Source: Streptomyces sp. NBC_00659
Lineage (GTDB): Bacteria; Actinomycetota; Actinomycetes; Streptomycetales; Streptomycetaceae
Direction: 5' to 3'
NCBI RefSeq assembly: GCF_036226925.1
Contig: NZ_CP109031.1
Coordinates: 6,324,001 to 6,388,000, forward strand
DNA length: 64,000 nt
The number at the start of each line of letters is the position of its first letter. The stretch's first letter is position 1. The notes under the pieces are model-generated. The model ran no database searches. It was not told where the DNA came from and saw only the letters and a list, made by a program, of their open reading frames with translations. Positions 16,501 through 26,581 of this stretch are shown in pieces. The translations under genes were made by a program, and so were the position numbers.

Positions 16501-17799
16501 GTGGCGCGGTTCGCGGCGTGGGATCGCGCGGCCGTACAGCATGGGGGTGCCGGAGTGTCTGCAGAGGTGACCTCCCCGATCCCCGTGATCTCCGTGCCGC
16601 ACCTCGAACCGCCTTTGCCCGAACGGGCCCTGTCCGAACCGCCAAGACCCGAACCGCCTTCTCCCTTCCGGCAGTTCATCGTCAAGATGCACGGCCGCTG
16701 CAACCTGGCCTGCCGCTACTGCTACCTCTACGAGGGCCCCGACCGCACCTGGCGCGGCCGCCCCACCGCGGCCCCGCCCGGCGTCCTGGAGCGGACCGCG
16801 TCGAGGATCGGCGAACACGCCCGCGCCCACGGCCTGACGGCTCTGTCCCTGGTCCTGCACGGAGGTGAACCGCTGCTGGCGGGCGTGGACACCCTCGCCC
16901 GGTTCACCGGCCTCGTCCGCGACCGGGTCCCGGACGGCTGCACCGTGCACGCCACCGTCCAGACCAACGCCACCCTGCTCACCGAGCGGCGGCTCGCCGT
17001 CCTGGCCGGGCACGACATCCGCGTCGGCATCAGCCTGGACGGCGGCCTGCCCGAGCACAACACGCTGCGCACCGACCACGCCGGCCGCCCGTCCTGGCCC
17101 GCGGCCGCACGCGGCGCACGCCTGGTCGCCGAACGCCATCCGGAGGCGTACGCCGGGATCCTCACCGTCGTGGACCCCACCACGGACCCGGTCGAGCTGT
17201 ACGAGTCGCTGCTCGCGCTGCGGCCGCCGGCCCTCGACCTGCTGCTCCCGCACGGCAACTGGTCCGCGCCGCCACCCCACCGGGAGGGCCCGGGAACTCC
17301 CTACGGCGACTGGCTGTGCGCCGTCTTCGACCGCTGGTGGCAGGCCGGGCGACGCGAGACGCGGGTACGGCTCTTCGAGGAGTGCGTCGCGCTGCTCCTC
17401 GGGCTGCCCGCCGCCACCGAGTCCCTCGGCCTCGCGCCCTTCGACGCCGTCGTCGTCGAGACGGACGGCTCCATCGAGCAGGTCGACTCCCTCAAGTCCT
17501 GTTACGAGGGGGCGGCCAGGACCGGCCTCGACGTCTTCCGGAACAGTTTCGACCAGGCCCTGCGCCACCCCGGCGTCGCGGCCCGGCAGGCGGGCGCCGC
17601 CTCGCTGGCCGCGGCCTGCCGGGCCTGCCCCCTGCTCACCGTGTGCGGCGGCGGACACTACGCGCATCGATACCGGGCCGGACACGGCTTCACCAACCCG
17701 TCCGTGTACTGCGCCGACCTCCAGCGCTTCATCCCCCATGTCGCGGGGAGGCTGGCCGGGGCCGCCGTCTCCGCCGCTTCCGAAGGAGACGTCCCGTGA
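16501..17799 (+). CDS. fxsB: FxsB-type cyclophane-forming radical SAM/SPASM peptide maturase
   Basis: The 432-residue enzyme should bind a [4Fe-4S] cluster through C67-x3-C71-x2-C74 (CNLACRYCYLYEG) and use S-adenosylmethionine to generate a radical on FxsA. FRQFIVKMHGRCNLACRYC is the typical FxsB entry sequence, followed by LVLHGGEPLL (the SAM-binding GGE motif), VQTNATLL and VGISLDGGLPEHN. The C-terminal SPASM-like region has cysteines in LKSCYEG, AACRACPLLTVCGGGHYAHRY and SVYCADL, giving auxiliary clusters. Known FxsB-family enzymes form cyclophane cross-links in FxSxx-COOH peptides. The start is uncertain: GTG 16501 is the longest, while GTG 16555 also has a G-rich stretch upstream. The stop overlaps the GTG of the next gene. 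Confidence 0.93.
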   Translation: MARFAAWDRAAVQHGGAGVSAEVTSPIPVISVPHLEPPLPERALSEPPRPEPPSPFRQFIVKMHGRCNLACRYCYLYEGPDRTWRGRPTAAPPGVLERTASRIGEHARAHGLTALSLVLHGGEPLLAGVDTLARFTGLVRDRVPDGCTVHATVQTNATLLTERRLAVLAGHDIRVGISLDGGLPEHNTLRTDHAGRPSWPAAARGARLVAERHPEAYAGILTVVDPTTDPVELYESLLALRPPALDLLLPHGNWSAPPPHREGPGTPYGDWLCAVFDRWWQAGRRETRVRLFEECVALLLGLPAATESLGLAPFDAVVVETDGSIEQVDSLKSCYEGAARTGLDVFRNSFDQALRHPGVAARQAGAASLAAACRACPLLTVCGGGHYAHRYRAGHGFTNPSVYCADLQRFIPHVAGRLAGAAVSAASEGDVP

Positions 17800-19385
17800 T
17801 CCTGCCGGCGGTCCCGGACCGGGCCGTGGACGAACTCGGCCGCACCGAAGGCGGTCCCGAGACCCTCGGGCTTCTCGTCCGCGACCAGCACACCCGACGG
17901 CTGCTCCTGCTCCGCGCGGTCCTCGACGCGGCCGAGTCGGCCGGCCCGGGCGTCTGCCCCGCCGCCGCCCTGGCCCGGCTGCGCGAGGACTGGGCCCTGC
18001 TGGAGGAGGCCGAACGCCTGGAGCCGTCCGCCCACCGCCGGGGACGGCCGTACCGGGACGGTCCGGTGTCCGGGCGGCCGGACGGGTCCGTGCCGGTGTC
18101 CGAGGGGCCGCGTGGGTCCGTGCCGGTGTCCGAGGGGCCGCGTGGGTCCGTGCCGGTGTCCGAGGGGGGTGCGGTGCCCGGGAACCGTCCACCGCCGTCC
18201 CCTGTCCGGGCCCTCCTCCTCCACCCGTTGACCGGTCCATGGGCCCGGGACACCCTGCGCGCGCTCAGGTCCGGAACGGGCCCGCTCACGGGCCGGGACA
18301 CCCGTGAACCGGCCCGCGCGCTCGCCCACTTCGGGTCACTCGCCGCCGTCGCCGCCGCGCGGGCCGGGGTGTCCTACGCGGTACGGCTGACGGCTCACGA
18401 CGGTGTGCTGACGCTGCCCTCGCTCGGCGCGCTGCGCACCGGCGGTCCCGGTTCCGGGGAGACGGAGGTGGCCGTCGTGCACCGGAGGGGGCGGCTGACG
18501 CTCCGGCGGCCCGGCGAGGCGGACGTGGTCGTCCGCCTGCAGAGCGGTGCCGGCGCCTGGTCGGAGGCCGCCGCCTGGACGTCGGCGTACACGCTGCCCG
18601 GTCTCGTGCTGGACTCCGCCGCCGTACCGCTGGACGACCTCGACCCCTATCGGACCGCGCGCGGCGGACCCCGCCCGGACACCCTGAGCGGCCCGGCCGT
18701 CCTCGACGAAGCCGACCGCAAGCACTGGCTGCACACCTGGTCGGGCACCGCCGCGGCGCTCGGACTCGGCGGCGAGCGGCGCCTCGCGGAAGCGGTGACC
18801 CTGCTCCGCTGTCTGGTCCCGCTGGCCGCCCCGCCCGGCTCGGTGCCGGGCGGCGCCGGCGGAAGCTGCAGCGGCACCCGGCGGGAGGCCTTCGGCGCGG
18901 TGCTCAGCAGCGCGCCGGCGACGGCGACCGTGTTCGCGGCCACCCTCGTCCACGAGATCCAGCACACCAAACTCGCCGCGCTCAGCGAGATGATGACGCT
19001 CCATCACGCAGGTCCGGAAGCACGCCACTTCGCACCCTGGCGCCCCGATCCACGCCCCTACGACAACCTTTTGCAGGGCGCCTACTCCCACCTCGCGCTG
19101 GCGGACTTCTTCCAGCGCAGCGCGCTCGCCGCCACGCTCCCCACCCTCCGGGACGCCGCCTGGGCGGAGCACGCGCGCTATCAGGCACAGGTCGGGGCCG
19201 TCCTGCCGGCGCTCGTCGGATCGGGTGATCTCACCGTGCGGGGACGCAAGTTCGTCGACCGCATGGTCGAGGTGTACGAACGGCTCGCCGAGCAGCCGCC
19301 GCCGCGCGGACACGCGGCGCGCGCGACGGCGTACGTACAGGCGGCCCGGGCGCTGTGGACCCGGCGCCACGCACCGGGCGAATGA
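17796..19385 (+). CDS. HExxH-motif protein of FxSxx-COOH system (probable peptide beta-hydroxylase)
   Basis: This 529-residue protein belongs to the HExxH proteins that sit beside FxsB. The motif HEIQH is at residues 386-390 in TLVHEIQHTKLAALSEMM. NCBI names similar proteins aKG-HExxH-type peptide beta-hydroxylase, so it may use iron and 2-oxoglutarate to hydroxylate the RiPP instead of cleaving it; a metallopeptidase is the alternative. GTG 17796 overlaps the fxsB stop (GTGA) and has GAAGGAGAC upstream, which sets the start. Residues about 90-120 contain an insert of ten-residue repeats (VSEGPRGSVP) from a 30-base minisatellite. The C-terminus (YDNLLQGAYSHLALADFF) matches the family pattern. 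Confidence 0.88.
   Translation: MILPAVPDRAVDELGRTEGGPETLGLLVRDQHTRRLLLLRAVLDAAESAGPGVCPAAALARLREDWALLEEAERLEPSAHRRGRPYRDGPVSGRPDGSVPVSEGPRGSVPVSEGPRGSVPVSEGGAVPGNRPPPSPVRALLLHPLTGPWARDTLRALRSGTGPLTGRDTREPARALAHFGSLAAVAAARAGVSYAVRLTAHDGVLTLPSLGALRTGGPGSGETEVAVVHRRGRLTLRRPGEADVVVRLQSGAGAWSEAAAWTSAYTLPGLVLDSAAVPLDDLDPYRTARGGPRPDTLSGPAVLDEADRKHWLHTWSGTAAALGLGGERRLAEAVTLLRCLVPLAAPPGSVPGGAGGSCSGTRREAFGAVLSSAPATATVFAATLVHEIQHTKLAALSEMMTLHHAGPEARHFAPWRPDPRPYDNLLQGAYSHLALADFFQRSALAATLPTLRDAAWAEHARYQAQVGAVLPALVGSGDLTVRGRKFVDRMVEVYERLAEQPPPRGHAARATAYVQAARALWTRRHAPGE
18084..18166 (+). repeat. 30-bp in-frame minisatellite inside the HExxH gene
   Basis: Units at 18084-18113 and 18114-18143 are identical, and a third partial unit runs to about 18166. 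Each encodes GSVPVSEGPR. As in fxsA, unit length is a multiple of three, so expansion or contraction keeps the frame. Confidence 0.92.
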
Positions 19386-19658
19386 ACCGCATGCCTCCAG
19401 GGGGCGCGGCGCGGGGTCGGCCGAGTCGGACCGGGCCCGCCGAACGCGCCCCGCGCGCCCGTCGAACACCTCACGCCTCGCCCCGATTGGGCCATCCTCG
19501 CCGAAAGCCGCGGGTTCCCGGACACGGGAGGGCCAGTGCGCCAAGATCGTCGCTGAACACCTTTGAAAAGGAACCGTGGAGCAAGCGACCGGTGTGCGTC
19601 GGCGCCCTATCGCCGGCCCTCGCGGCGGTTCTAAAATCACGCGCGGGGAGGCCGCTGC

Positions 19659-22600
19659 ATGTCTGGAGTTCGTACGCCGGTCGGGCCAGCCGAAAGGGGG
19701 TCCGCGAAGCAGACCGTCACCATCAGCTTCGCCGGTTTCAACCGGGCCTGGGCGGCCTGGATCGGGGACCGTCTGGAGCGGCGTGGACAACGCGTGGTGT
19801 ACCAGCGCTGGGACTCCCCGGCCGAGGTGCCCCTCGTCGACCTGCTGCGGGACCTGACCCTGGCCAAGGGCCGCATCCTGATCGTCGTCAGCGAGTGGTA
19901 CTTCCAGCTCGGCCCGCGCACCCACGAGGAGTGGAACGCCGCGCTGCGCGAGGTCGTCGCGCCCGACCCGTCCCGCTTCGCGGCCGTCTCCGTCACCAAC
20001 AGCACGCTGCCGACGGCCACCACCGTCCTCGGCGCGGTCGACCTGAACAACATGGGCGCCGACGAGGCCGAGCGCCGCGTTCTCGAACGCCTCGACCTGC
20101 CCTCCGAACCTCTCCCCGAGTCCGTCGAAGGCGCCCGGCGCGGCCCCCGCTTCCCGGCCGCGATGCCCGAGGTCTGGGGCGGAGTGCCGCGTCGCAACAC
20201 CCGCTTCACCGGCCGCGAGCCGCTCCTGAACGACGCCTACCACCTGCTCCAGGGCGCCGAGGCGGGCGCGGGCGTGGTCACGCTGCACGGCATGTCCGGC
20301 GTCGGCAAGACCCAGCTCGCCGCCGAGTACGTCTACCGCTTCGGCTCCGAGTACGACGTGGTCTGGTGGGTCAACGCCGAGAAGCGGGTCACCTACCGGC
20401 GCCGACTGGCCGAACTGGCACCGCAGTTGGGCCTGTCGACCGGGGCGGAGTACGGCGAACGGCTGCGCGCCGTACGCGACTCGCTGCGCCGGGGCGACCC
20501 GTACTCCCGCTGGCTGCTGATCCTGGACGGCGCGGACGAGCCCGACCAGATCTACGACCTCGTCCCCACCGGACCCGGCCACGTCCTGATCACCTCGCGC
20601 AACCCCGAGTGGAGCGAGCACAACAGCAAACTGCTGGAGGTGCCGGTCTACGCCCGCGACGAGTCCGTCGCCTTCATCCGCCGCCGCGCACCCCGCCTGA
20701 CCGAACCCGAGGCCGACCAACTCGCCGAAGCCCTGGAGGATTTGCCCCTCCTGCTGGACCAGACGGCCGGCTGGCTCAACGACTCGGAGCTGTCCGTCCA
20801 GGAGTACATCGCCCTGCTGGACGGGGGCATCGACCAGGACGTCGTCAAGATCTCCGCCGACTTCCCGGTCGCCTTCCAGACCGCCTGGTCGATACTGCTG
20901 AACAAACTCCGCGACACCGTCCCGGAGTCCGTCGACCTGCTCCGCCTGTGCACCTTCTTCGCGCCGGGGTTCATCCCCGTACGCCTGCTGAAGGAGATGC
21001 CGCACGACCAACTGCCGGAACAGATCGCGGGTCTGCTCAACGATCCGCTGCTGTGGAACAAGGCCATCAACCAGCTCCGCCAGTACTCCGTCGTCCGCCT
21101 GGAGTCCCACGAGGCGGCCGGCGACGAGGCGGCCTCCTCCGGCGAGTCCCTGTATCTGCACCGCATGGTCCACCAGATCGTCCACAAGGACATGCCCGAC
21201 GAGGACCGCCGCGAGTTCATCGACGTGGTCCGCCGCGCCCTGGCCGCGGCGGACCCGAGGCGCCCGACGGACACCCGGCTGTGGCCGGGGTACGCCGAGA
21301 TCGTCCCGCATCTGAAGTACGCCGACGTCCTGCAGAGCAAGGACCCGGCGGTGCAGGGGCTGGTCTTCAACTGCCTCCGCTACATGTACCTCTCGGGCGA
21401 GTACGTGGCCGGCATCAAGCTCGGCGAACGCGCCATGGAGGCCTGGCGGATCCTGCTCGGTGAGAACCACGCACGGGTCTGGGAACTGACGCACCACTAC
21501 GCCAACCTGCTGCGCGTGGTCGGCGACTACCAGCGCACCGAGGCGATCGAACGCGCCGCCGTCGAGCACCTGCGCGAGGAACGCGGCCCCCAGGACCTGG
21601 AACACCTCCGCGCCGCCACCGGCCTCGCCGCCGACCTGCGCGGCCTCGCCCGCTACGACGAGGCACTGGAACTCTCCCAGTGGATCTTCACGGCCTACCG
21701 GGACCTCCTGGGCGACGCCGACTCCCGCACCCTGGGCGCCCAGAACAACCTGGCGGTGTCCCTGCGCCTGCTCGGCCGTTTCGAAGAGGCCCTGGACATC
21801 GACCGGCGCACCATGGAGTCGCGCAGACAACTGCTGCGCGGCCGGCATCTGTGGACCCTCTCCTCCGAGATCCACTACGCGACCGACCTGCGCCACCTCG
21901 GCCGTTACACCGAGGCGGAGTCCATCCAGACGGAGAGCGTGCGCGAACACCGCATCGTCATGGGGGCCGACAACCCGCAGACCCTGGACGCCGAACACAA
22001 CCTGGCCCTGTGCCAGTACCGCAGCGGCGACCGCCGGGCCGCGGGGGCACTGTTCGCCCGTGTACTGGAGCGCTGTGAACGCGTGCTCGGCGAGACCCAC
22101 CCGCAGACCCTGCGGTTCGCCGCCACCACGAGCTGCTTCGTGCGCGAGCACGGCGACATCGACCAGGCGAGGGAGATCGGCGAGTCCGTCATCGCCCGCT
22201 ACGAGATGATGCTCGCCGAGGGGCACCCCTACATCGCCGGTGTCCGCGCCAACCACGCCCTGGTCCTGCGGAGCGTCGGCGAACGCGATCACGCTCACGT
22301 CGCCATCGACGAGGCACTGGCCGACATGACCGTGGCGGTCGGCGAGAACCATCCCTGGACGCTCGGCTGCGCCATCAACGCCGCCGCCCTGCGCAACCTC
22401 ATCGGCGACCCGGAGTCGGCCGCGGCGCTCACCCAGGACACGGTTGCCCGTGCCACCGAGGTCCTCGGCCGCACCCACCCGCTGACGCTCTCGGCCCGCA
22501 TCGCCCTCGCCGCCGATCTGCGCGGCCTGCGGGACCGCCAGCAGGCCGAGAAGGTCGAGCAGGCGGCCCTCGACGACCTGGCGGCCACCCTGGGCCCCCA

Positions 22601-22670
22601 GCACGTCCACACCATCTCCGCCCGTTCCCGCAACCGGCCCTTCTGGGACTTCGAACCGCAGGAGACGTGA
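19659..22670 (+). CDS. fxsT: TIR-like / NB-ARC / TPR protein of FxSxx-COOH system
   Basis: This 1003-residue STAND-type protein has three parts. Residues 18-150 look TIR-like: VTISFAGFNRAWAAWIGDRL, RILIVVSEWYFQLGPRTHEE, with acidic residues near 90 where TIR NADases keep the catalytic Glu. Residues 185-500 are NB-ARC-like: P-loop GMSGVGKT at 211-218, Walker B WLLILDGADE near 286-293 and HVLITSRNPEW. From about residue 560 to the end come TPR repeats of kinesin-light-chain type (LGENHARVWELTHHYANLL, GRFEEALDIDRRTMESRRQL). NCBI calls such proteins FxSxx-COOH system tetratricopeptide repeat protein. ATG 19659 has GGGGAGG seven bases upstream. A 273-base gap separates it from the HExxH gene, so an extra promoter is possible. 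It is the likely sensor/effector of the system. Confidence 0.9.
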   Translation: MSGVRTPVGPAERGSAKQTVTISFAGFNRAWAAWIGDRLERRGQRVVYQRWDSPAEVPLVDLLRDLTLAKGRILIVVSEWYFQLGPRTHEEWNAALREVVAPDPSRFAAVSVTNSTLPTATTVLGAVDLNNMGADEAERRVLERLDLPSEPLPESVEGARRGPRFPAAMPEVWGGVPRRNTRFTGREPLLNDAYHLLQGAEAGAGVVTLHGMSGVGKTQLAAEYVYRFGSEYDVVWWVNAEKRVTYRRRLAELAPQLGLSTGAEYGERLRAVRDSLRRGDPYSRWLLILDGADEPDQIYDLVPTGPGHVLITSRNPEWSEHNSKLLEVPVYARDESVAFIRRRAPRLTEPEADQLAEALEDLPLLLDQTAGWLNDSELSVQEYIALLDGGIDQDVVKISADFPVAFQTAWSILLNKLRDTVPESVDLLRLCTFFAPGFIPVRLLKEMPHDQLPEQIAGLLNDPLLWNKAINQLRQYSVVRLESHEAAGDEAASSGESLYLHRMVHQIVHKDMPDEDRREFIDVVRRALAAADPRRPTDTRLWPGYAEIVPHLKYADVLQSKDPAVQGLVFNCLRYMYLSGEYVAGIKLGERAMEAWRILLGENHARVWELTHHYANLLRVVGDYQRTEAIERAAVEHLREERGPQDLEHLRAATGLAADLRGLARYDEALELSQWIFTAYRDLLGDADSRTLGAQNNLAVSLRLLGRFEEALDIDRRTMESRRQLLRGRHLWTLSSEIHYATDLRHLGRYTEAESIQTESVREHRIVMGADNPQTLDAEHNLALCQYRSGDRRAAGALFARVLERCERVLGETHPQTLRFAATTSCFVREHGDIDQAREIGESVIARYEMMLAEGHPYIAGVRANHALVLRSVGERDHAHVAIDEALADMTVAVGENHPWTLGCAINAAALRNLIGDPESAAALTQDTVARATEVLGRTHPLTLSARIALAADLRGLRDRQQAEKVEQAALDDLAATLGPQHVHTISARSRNRPFWDFEPQET

Positions 22671-22727
22671 GGGAGACATGAGGCCCGTGCCGGATCGTCC
22701 GGCCCCGGCACCGCCCAGAAACCAAAA

Positions 22728-22765
22728 GGCCCGCCCCCGAGTCCACCAGGACTCGGGGGCGGGCC
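22728..22765. terminator. Bidirectional terminator between fxsT and kgd
   Basis: A perfect 17-bp stem (22728-22744 with 22749-22765) encloses a 4-base loop. On the minus strand it is followed by TTTT, on the plus strand by CCTTC. It sits between two converging stop codons (22670 and 22790), so it can end both transcripts. Confidence 0.93.
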
Positions 22766-22789
22766 CCTTCACGCTGTCGTGCCGGAGGC

Positions 22790-25700
22790 CTACGCCTCGA
22801 ACACCTCACGCACCAGCTGCTCCTGCTCCGCCTGGTGCCGCTTCGCGGAACCGACGGCGGGGGAGGAGGAGTGCGGACGCGAGATGCGGCGCAGGCGCTC
22901 GGCGCCCGGGACGTCCGCGCCGACCGCCAGGTCCAGGTGGTCGATCAGGTTGAGCGCGATGAACGGCCAGGCACCCTGGTTCGCCGGCTCCTCCTGGGCC
23001 CACAGGTACTTCTCGGCGTTCGGGTACTTGGCGATCTCCGCCTGGAGCTCGGCACCCGGCAGCGGGTACAGGCGCTCGATACGGATGATCGCCGTGTCCG
23101 TGGAGCCGCGCTTCTTCCGCTCGGCCTCCAGGTCGTAGTACAGCTTGCCGGCGCAGAACACGACCTTGCGCACGGCGGCCGCCTCGACCGAGTCGTCACC
23201 GATGACCGGGCGGAACTGGCCCGACGTGAACTCCTCCGCCTTCGACGCGGCGGCCTTCAGGCGCAGCATCGACTTCGGGGTGAAGACCACCAGCGGCTTG
23301 TGGTGCGGGTTGTGCACCTGCCACCGCAGGAGGTGGAAGTAGTTCGACGGGGACGTGGGCTGGGCGACCGTCATGTTGTTCTGCGCGCACAGCTGGAGGA
23401 AGCGCTCGATCCGGGCCGAGGAGTGGTCCGGGCCCTGGCCCTCGTAGCCGTGCGGGAGCAGCAGGGTGACGCCGGACGTCTGGCCCCACTTCTGCTCGGC
23501 GGCCGAGATGTACTCGTCGACGACCGTCTGCGCGCCGTTGACGAAGTCGCCGAACTGCGCCTCCCACATCACCAGCGCGTCCGGGCGGGCCAGCGAGTAG
23601 CCGTACTCGAAGCCCATGACCGCGTACTCGGAGAGCAGCGAGTCGTAGACGTTCAGGCGGGCCTGGTCCTCCGAGAGGTACTGGAGCGGGGTGTAGTCCT
23701 CGCCCGTGACCCGGTCGATCAGCACCGCGTGACGCTGGCCGAAGGTGCCGCGGCGCGAGTCCTGGCCGGACAGCCGGACCGGCGTGCCCTCCAGGAGCAG
23801 CGAACCGATGGCGAGGGTCTCGCCCATGCCCCAGTCGATCGTGCCGTCCTCGATCATCGCCGCGCGCCGCTGGAGCTGCGGGAGCAGCCGCGGGTGCACG
23901 GTGACGTTGTCGGGGATGTTGACCTGGGACTCGGCGATCCGCTTCACGATCTCCTGGGAGACCGCGGTGGACACGGCGACCGGGAACTCGGCCTGGACGT
24001 CCGGGACATGAGCCTCGGGCGCCTGCGCGACGGCCTCGCGGACCTCGGTGAAGACCTTCTCGAGCTGACCCTGGAAGTCCTGGAGCGCCTGCTCGGCCTC
24101 TTCGAGGGTGATGTCGCCGCGACCGATGAGGGACTCGGTGTAGAGCTTGCGCACCGAGCGCTTCTTGTCGATCAGGTCGTACATCAGCGGCTGCGTGAAC
24201 GCCGGGTTGTCGGACTCGTTGTGTCCGCGGCGGCGGTAGCAGATGAGGTCGATCACGACGTCCTTGTTGAACGCCTGACGGAACTCGAACGCGAGCCGCG
24301 CGACACGGACGACGGCCTCGGGGTCGTCACCGTTCACGTGGAAGATCGGCGCCTCGATCATGCGGGCCACGTCGGTGGCGTACATGGAGGAGCGCGACGA
24401 CTCCGGGGCGGCGGTGAAGCCGACCTGGTTGTTGATGACGATGTGGACCGTGCCGCCCGTGCGGTAGCCGCGCAGCTGCGACATGTTGAGCGTCTCGGCG
24501 ACCACACCCTGGCCCGCGAAGGCCGCGTCACCGTGCAGGGCGACCGGCAGGACCGTGAAGTCCGTGCCGCCCTTGTTGATGATGTCCTGGCGGGCACGGA
24601 CGATGCCCTCGATGATCGGGTCGACCGTCTCCAGGTGGGACGGGTTCGCGGCCAGCGCGACCTTGATCTGCTCGCCGTCCAGGCCGGTGAAGGTGCCCCG
24701 GGCGCCCAGGTGGTACTTCACGTCGCCGGAGCCGTGCATCGACTTCGGGTCGAGGTTGCCCTCGAACTCGCGGAAGATCTGCGCGTACGACTTGCCGACG
24801 ATGTTCGCGAGGACGTTCAGGCGGCCGCGGTGGGCCATGCCGATGACGACCTCGTCCAGACGGGACTCCGCGGCGCTGTCGATGACGGCGTCGAGGAGCG
24901 GGATGACGGACTCGCCGCCCTCCAGGGAGAAGCGCTTCTGGCCGACGTACTTCGTCTGCAGGAAGGTCTCGAAGGCCTCGGCGGAGTTCAGCCGGCGCAG
25001 GATGCGCAGCTGCTCCTCGCGCTCCGGCTTGGAGTGCGGGCGCTCGATGCGGTCCTGGATCCACTTGCGCTGCTTCGGGTCCTGGATGTGCATGAACTCG
25101 ATGCCGGTGGTGCGGCAGTACGAGTCGCGCAGCACGCCGAGGATGTCGCGCAGCTTCATCAGGGACTTGCCGGAGAAGCCGCCGACGGCGAACTCGCGCT
25201 CCAGGTCCCACAGCGTGAGCCCGTGCTCGGTGATGTCGAGGTCGGGGTGCTTGCGCTGCTTGTACTCCAGCGGGTCGGTGTCGGCCATGACGTGGCCGCG
25301 GACCCGGTAGGAGTGGATCAGCTCGAAGACGCGGGCGGCCTTCGTGACGTCGTCGTCGTGGCTGGCGTCGATGTCCTTGAGCCAGCGGACCGGCTCGTAG
25401 GGAATCCGCAGCGACTCGAAGATCTCGTCGTAGAAGCCGGTCTCGCCGAGCAGGAAGTTCGCGACGATGCGCAGGAACTCGCCGGAGGCGGCGCCCTGGA
25501 TGACCCGGTGGTCGTAGGTCGACGTGAGCGTCATGACCTTCGCGATGCCGAGCTTGTTCAGGGTGTCCTGGGAGGTGCCCTGGAACTCCGCCGGGTAGTC
25601 CATGGAGCCGACGCCCATGATGACCGACTGTCCGGGCATCAGGCGCGGGACCGAGTGGACGGTGCCGAGGCCGCCGGGGTTGGTCAGCGAGACCGTGACA

Positions 25701-26581
25701 CCGGTGAAGTCGTCCATCGTCAGCTTGCCGTCACGGGCGCGGCGGACGATGTCCTCGTAGGCCTGCCAGAACTCGAAGAAGTTCAGCGTCTCGGCCTTCT
25801 TGATGCCCGCGACGACCAGCTGGCGGTCGCCGTTGGGCTTCACCAGGTCGATGGCGAGGCCGAAGTTGACGTGCGGAGGCTTGACGAGGGTGGGCTTCCC
25901 GTCCTTCTCCACGAAGTGCCAGTTCATCGACGGCATGGCCTTGATGGCCTGCACCATCGCGTACCCGATGAGGTGGGTGAAGGAGATCTTCCCGCCCCGG
26001 GCGCGCTTCAGATGGTTGTTGATGACGATGCGGTTGTCGAAGAGCAGCTTCACCGGGACCGCGCGCACGGACGTGGCCGTGGGCAGCTCCAGGGAGGCGT
26101 TCATGTTCTTCGCGACGGCACCGGCGGGACCGCGCAGGGTGACGTACTCGGGGCCCTCGGGCGCCTCGGTGGCCGGAGCCGCCTGCGGCTTCGCGGCGGC
26201 CGGAGCGGCCTTCACGGGAGCCGGGGCCGCGGCGGCGGGCTTCGGAGCCGCGGGAGCGGCGGCCGGAGCGGGCGCGGCGGGCGCCTGAGGAGGAGCCTGG
26301 CGCGCCGCGGGCGGCACGGGAGCGGCCGGCGCGGCCGTGGTGGTGGTCCCTGCGGCCCCCGCGGCCGCAGTACCCGCCGGCGCCGAGGCGGCGGGCGCCC
26401 CGGGCTTGTAATCGGCGAAGAAGTCCCACCAGGCTCGGTCTACGGAATTCGGGTCCTGGAGGTACTGCTGATAGATCTCGTCGACGAGCCACTCGTTGGC
26501 ACCGAAGGCGGCCGCGGGGTTCTTCCCGGCGGCTTGGTCATCGGTCGAGATACTCGAGTTACTGGGGGACTGTGGCGACAC
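22790..26581 (-). CDS. kgd: Multifunctional 2-oxoglutarate dehydrogenase E1 / dihydrolipoyl succinyltransferase / 2-oxoglutarate decarboxylase
   Basis: The 1263-residue enzyme joins an E2-type acyltransferase core to a thiamine-dependent E1, as in actinobacterial OdhA/Kgd. Order: E1 N-terminal helix ([20 protein letters not shown]), an Ala/Pro linker (residues 50-120), the E2 catalytic domain with [19 protein letters not shown] (catalytic His), then the E1 core with [40 protein letters not shown] and [23 protein letters not shown]. There is no lipoyl domain, as expected for the group. It converts 2-oxoglutarate to succinyl-CoA in the TCA cycle, working with lipoylated E2 from the pyruvate complex. 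GTG 26581 gives the conserved N-terminus; the frame runs upstream without gene-like sequence. It lies downstream of a two-component system on the same strand. Confidence 0.96.
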   Translation of the reverse strand: MSPQSPSNSSISTDDQAAGKNPAAAFGANEWLVDEIYQQYLQDPNSVDRAWWDFFADYKPGAPAASAPAGTAAAGAAGTTTTAAPAAPVPPAARQAPPQAPAAPAPAAAPAAPKPAAAAPAPVKAAPAAAKPQAAPATEAPEGPEYVTLRGPAGAVAKNMNASLELPTATSVRAVPVKLLFDNRIVINNHLKRARGGKISFTHLIGYAMVQAIKAMPSMNWHFVEKDGKPTLVKPPHVNFGLAIDLVKPNGDRQLVVAGIKKAETLNFFEFWQAYEDIVRRARDGKLTMDDFTGVTVSLTNPGGLGTVHSVPRLMPGQSVIMGVGSMDYPAEFQGTSQDTLNKLGIAKVMTLTSTYDHRVIQGAASGEFLRIVANFLLGETGFYDEIFESLRIPYEPVRWLKDIDASHDDDVTKAARVFELIHSYRVRGHVMADTDPLEYKQRKHPDLDITEHGLTLWDLEREFAVGGFSGKSLMKLRDILGVLRDSYCRTTGIEFMHIQDPKQRKWIQDRIERPHSKPEREEQLRILRRLNSAEAFETFLQTKYVGQKRFSLEGGESVIPLLDAVIDSAAESRLDEVVIGMAHRGRLNVLANIVGKSYAQIFREFEGNLDPKSMHGSGDVKYHLGARGTFTGLDGEQIKVALAANPSHLETVDPIIEGIVRARQDIINKGGTDFTVLPVALHGDAAFAGQGVVAETLNMSQLRGYRTGGTVHIVINNQVGFTAAPESSRSSMYATDVARMIEAPIFHVNGDDPEAVVRVARLAFEFRQAFNKDVVIDLICYRRRGHNESDNPAFTQPLMYDLIDKKRSVRKLYTESLIGRGDITLEEAEQALQDFQGQLEKVFTEVREAVAQAPEAHVPDVQAEFPVAVSTAVSQEIVKRIAESQVNIPDNVTVHPRLLPQLQRRAAMIEDGTIDWGMGETLAIGSLLLEGTPVRLSGQDSRRGTFGQRHAVLIDRVTGEDYTPLQYLSEDQARLNVYDSLLSEYAVMGFEYGYSLARPDALVMWEAQFGDFVNGAQTVVDEYISAAEQKWGQTSGVTLLLPHGYEGQGPDHSSARIERFLQLCAQNNMTVAQPTSPSNYFHLLRWQVHNPHHKPLVVFTPKSMLRLKAAASKAEEFTSGQFRPVIGDDSVEAAAVRKVVFCAGKLYYDLEAERKKRGSTDTAIIRIERLYPLPGAELQAEIAKYPNAEKYLWAQEEPANQGAWPFIALNLIDHLDLAVGADVPGAERLRRISRPHSSSPAVGSAKRHQAEQEQLVREVFEA

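Noticed and set aside
16378..18240. A 620-residue minus-strand frame opposite fxsB and the HExxH gene
   Set aside because: It is a repeat-rich shadow with no start region; the plus strand has radical SAM cysteines and ribosome sites.
18336..22772. A 1478-residue minus-strand open frame opposite fxsT
   Set aside because: It is antisense to a protein with clear TIR, P-loop and TPR motifs and consists of frame-shadow residues (Arg, Gly, Val, Leu, Asp) with no ribosome site or known domains. GC-rich codons of the real gene create it.
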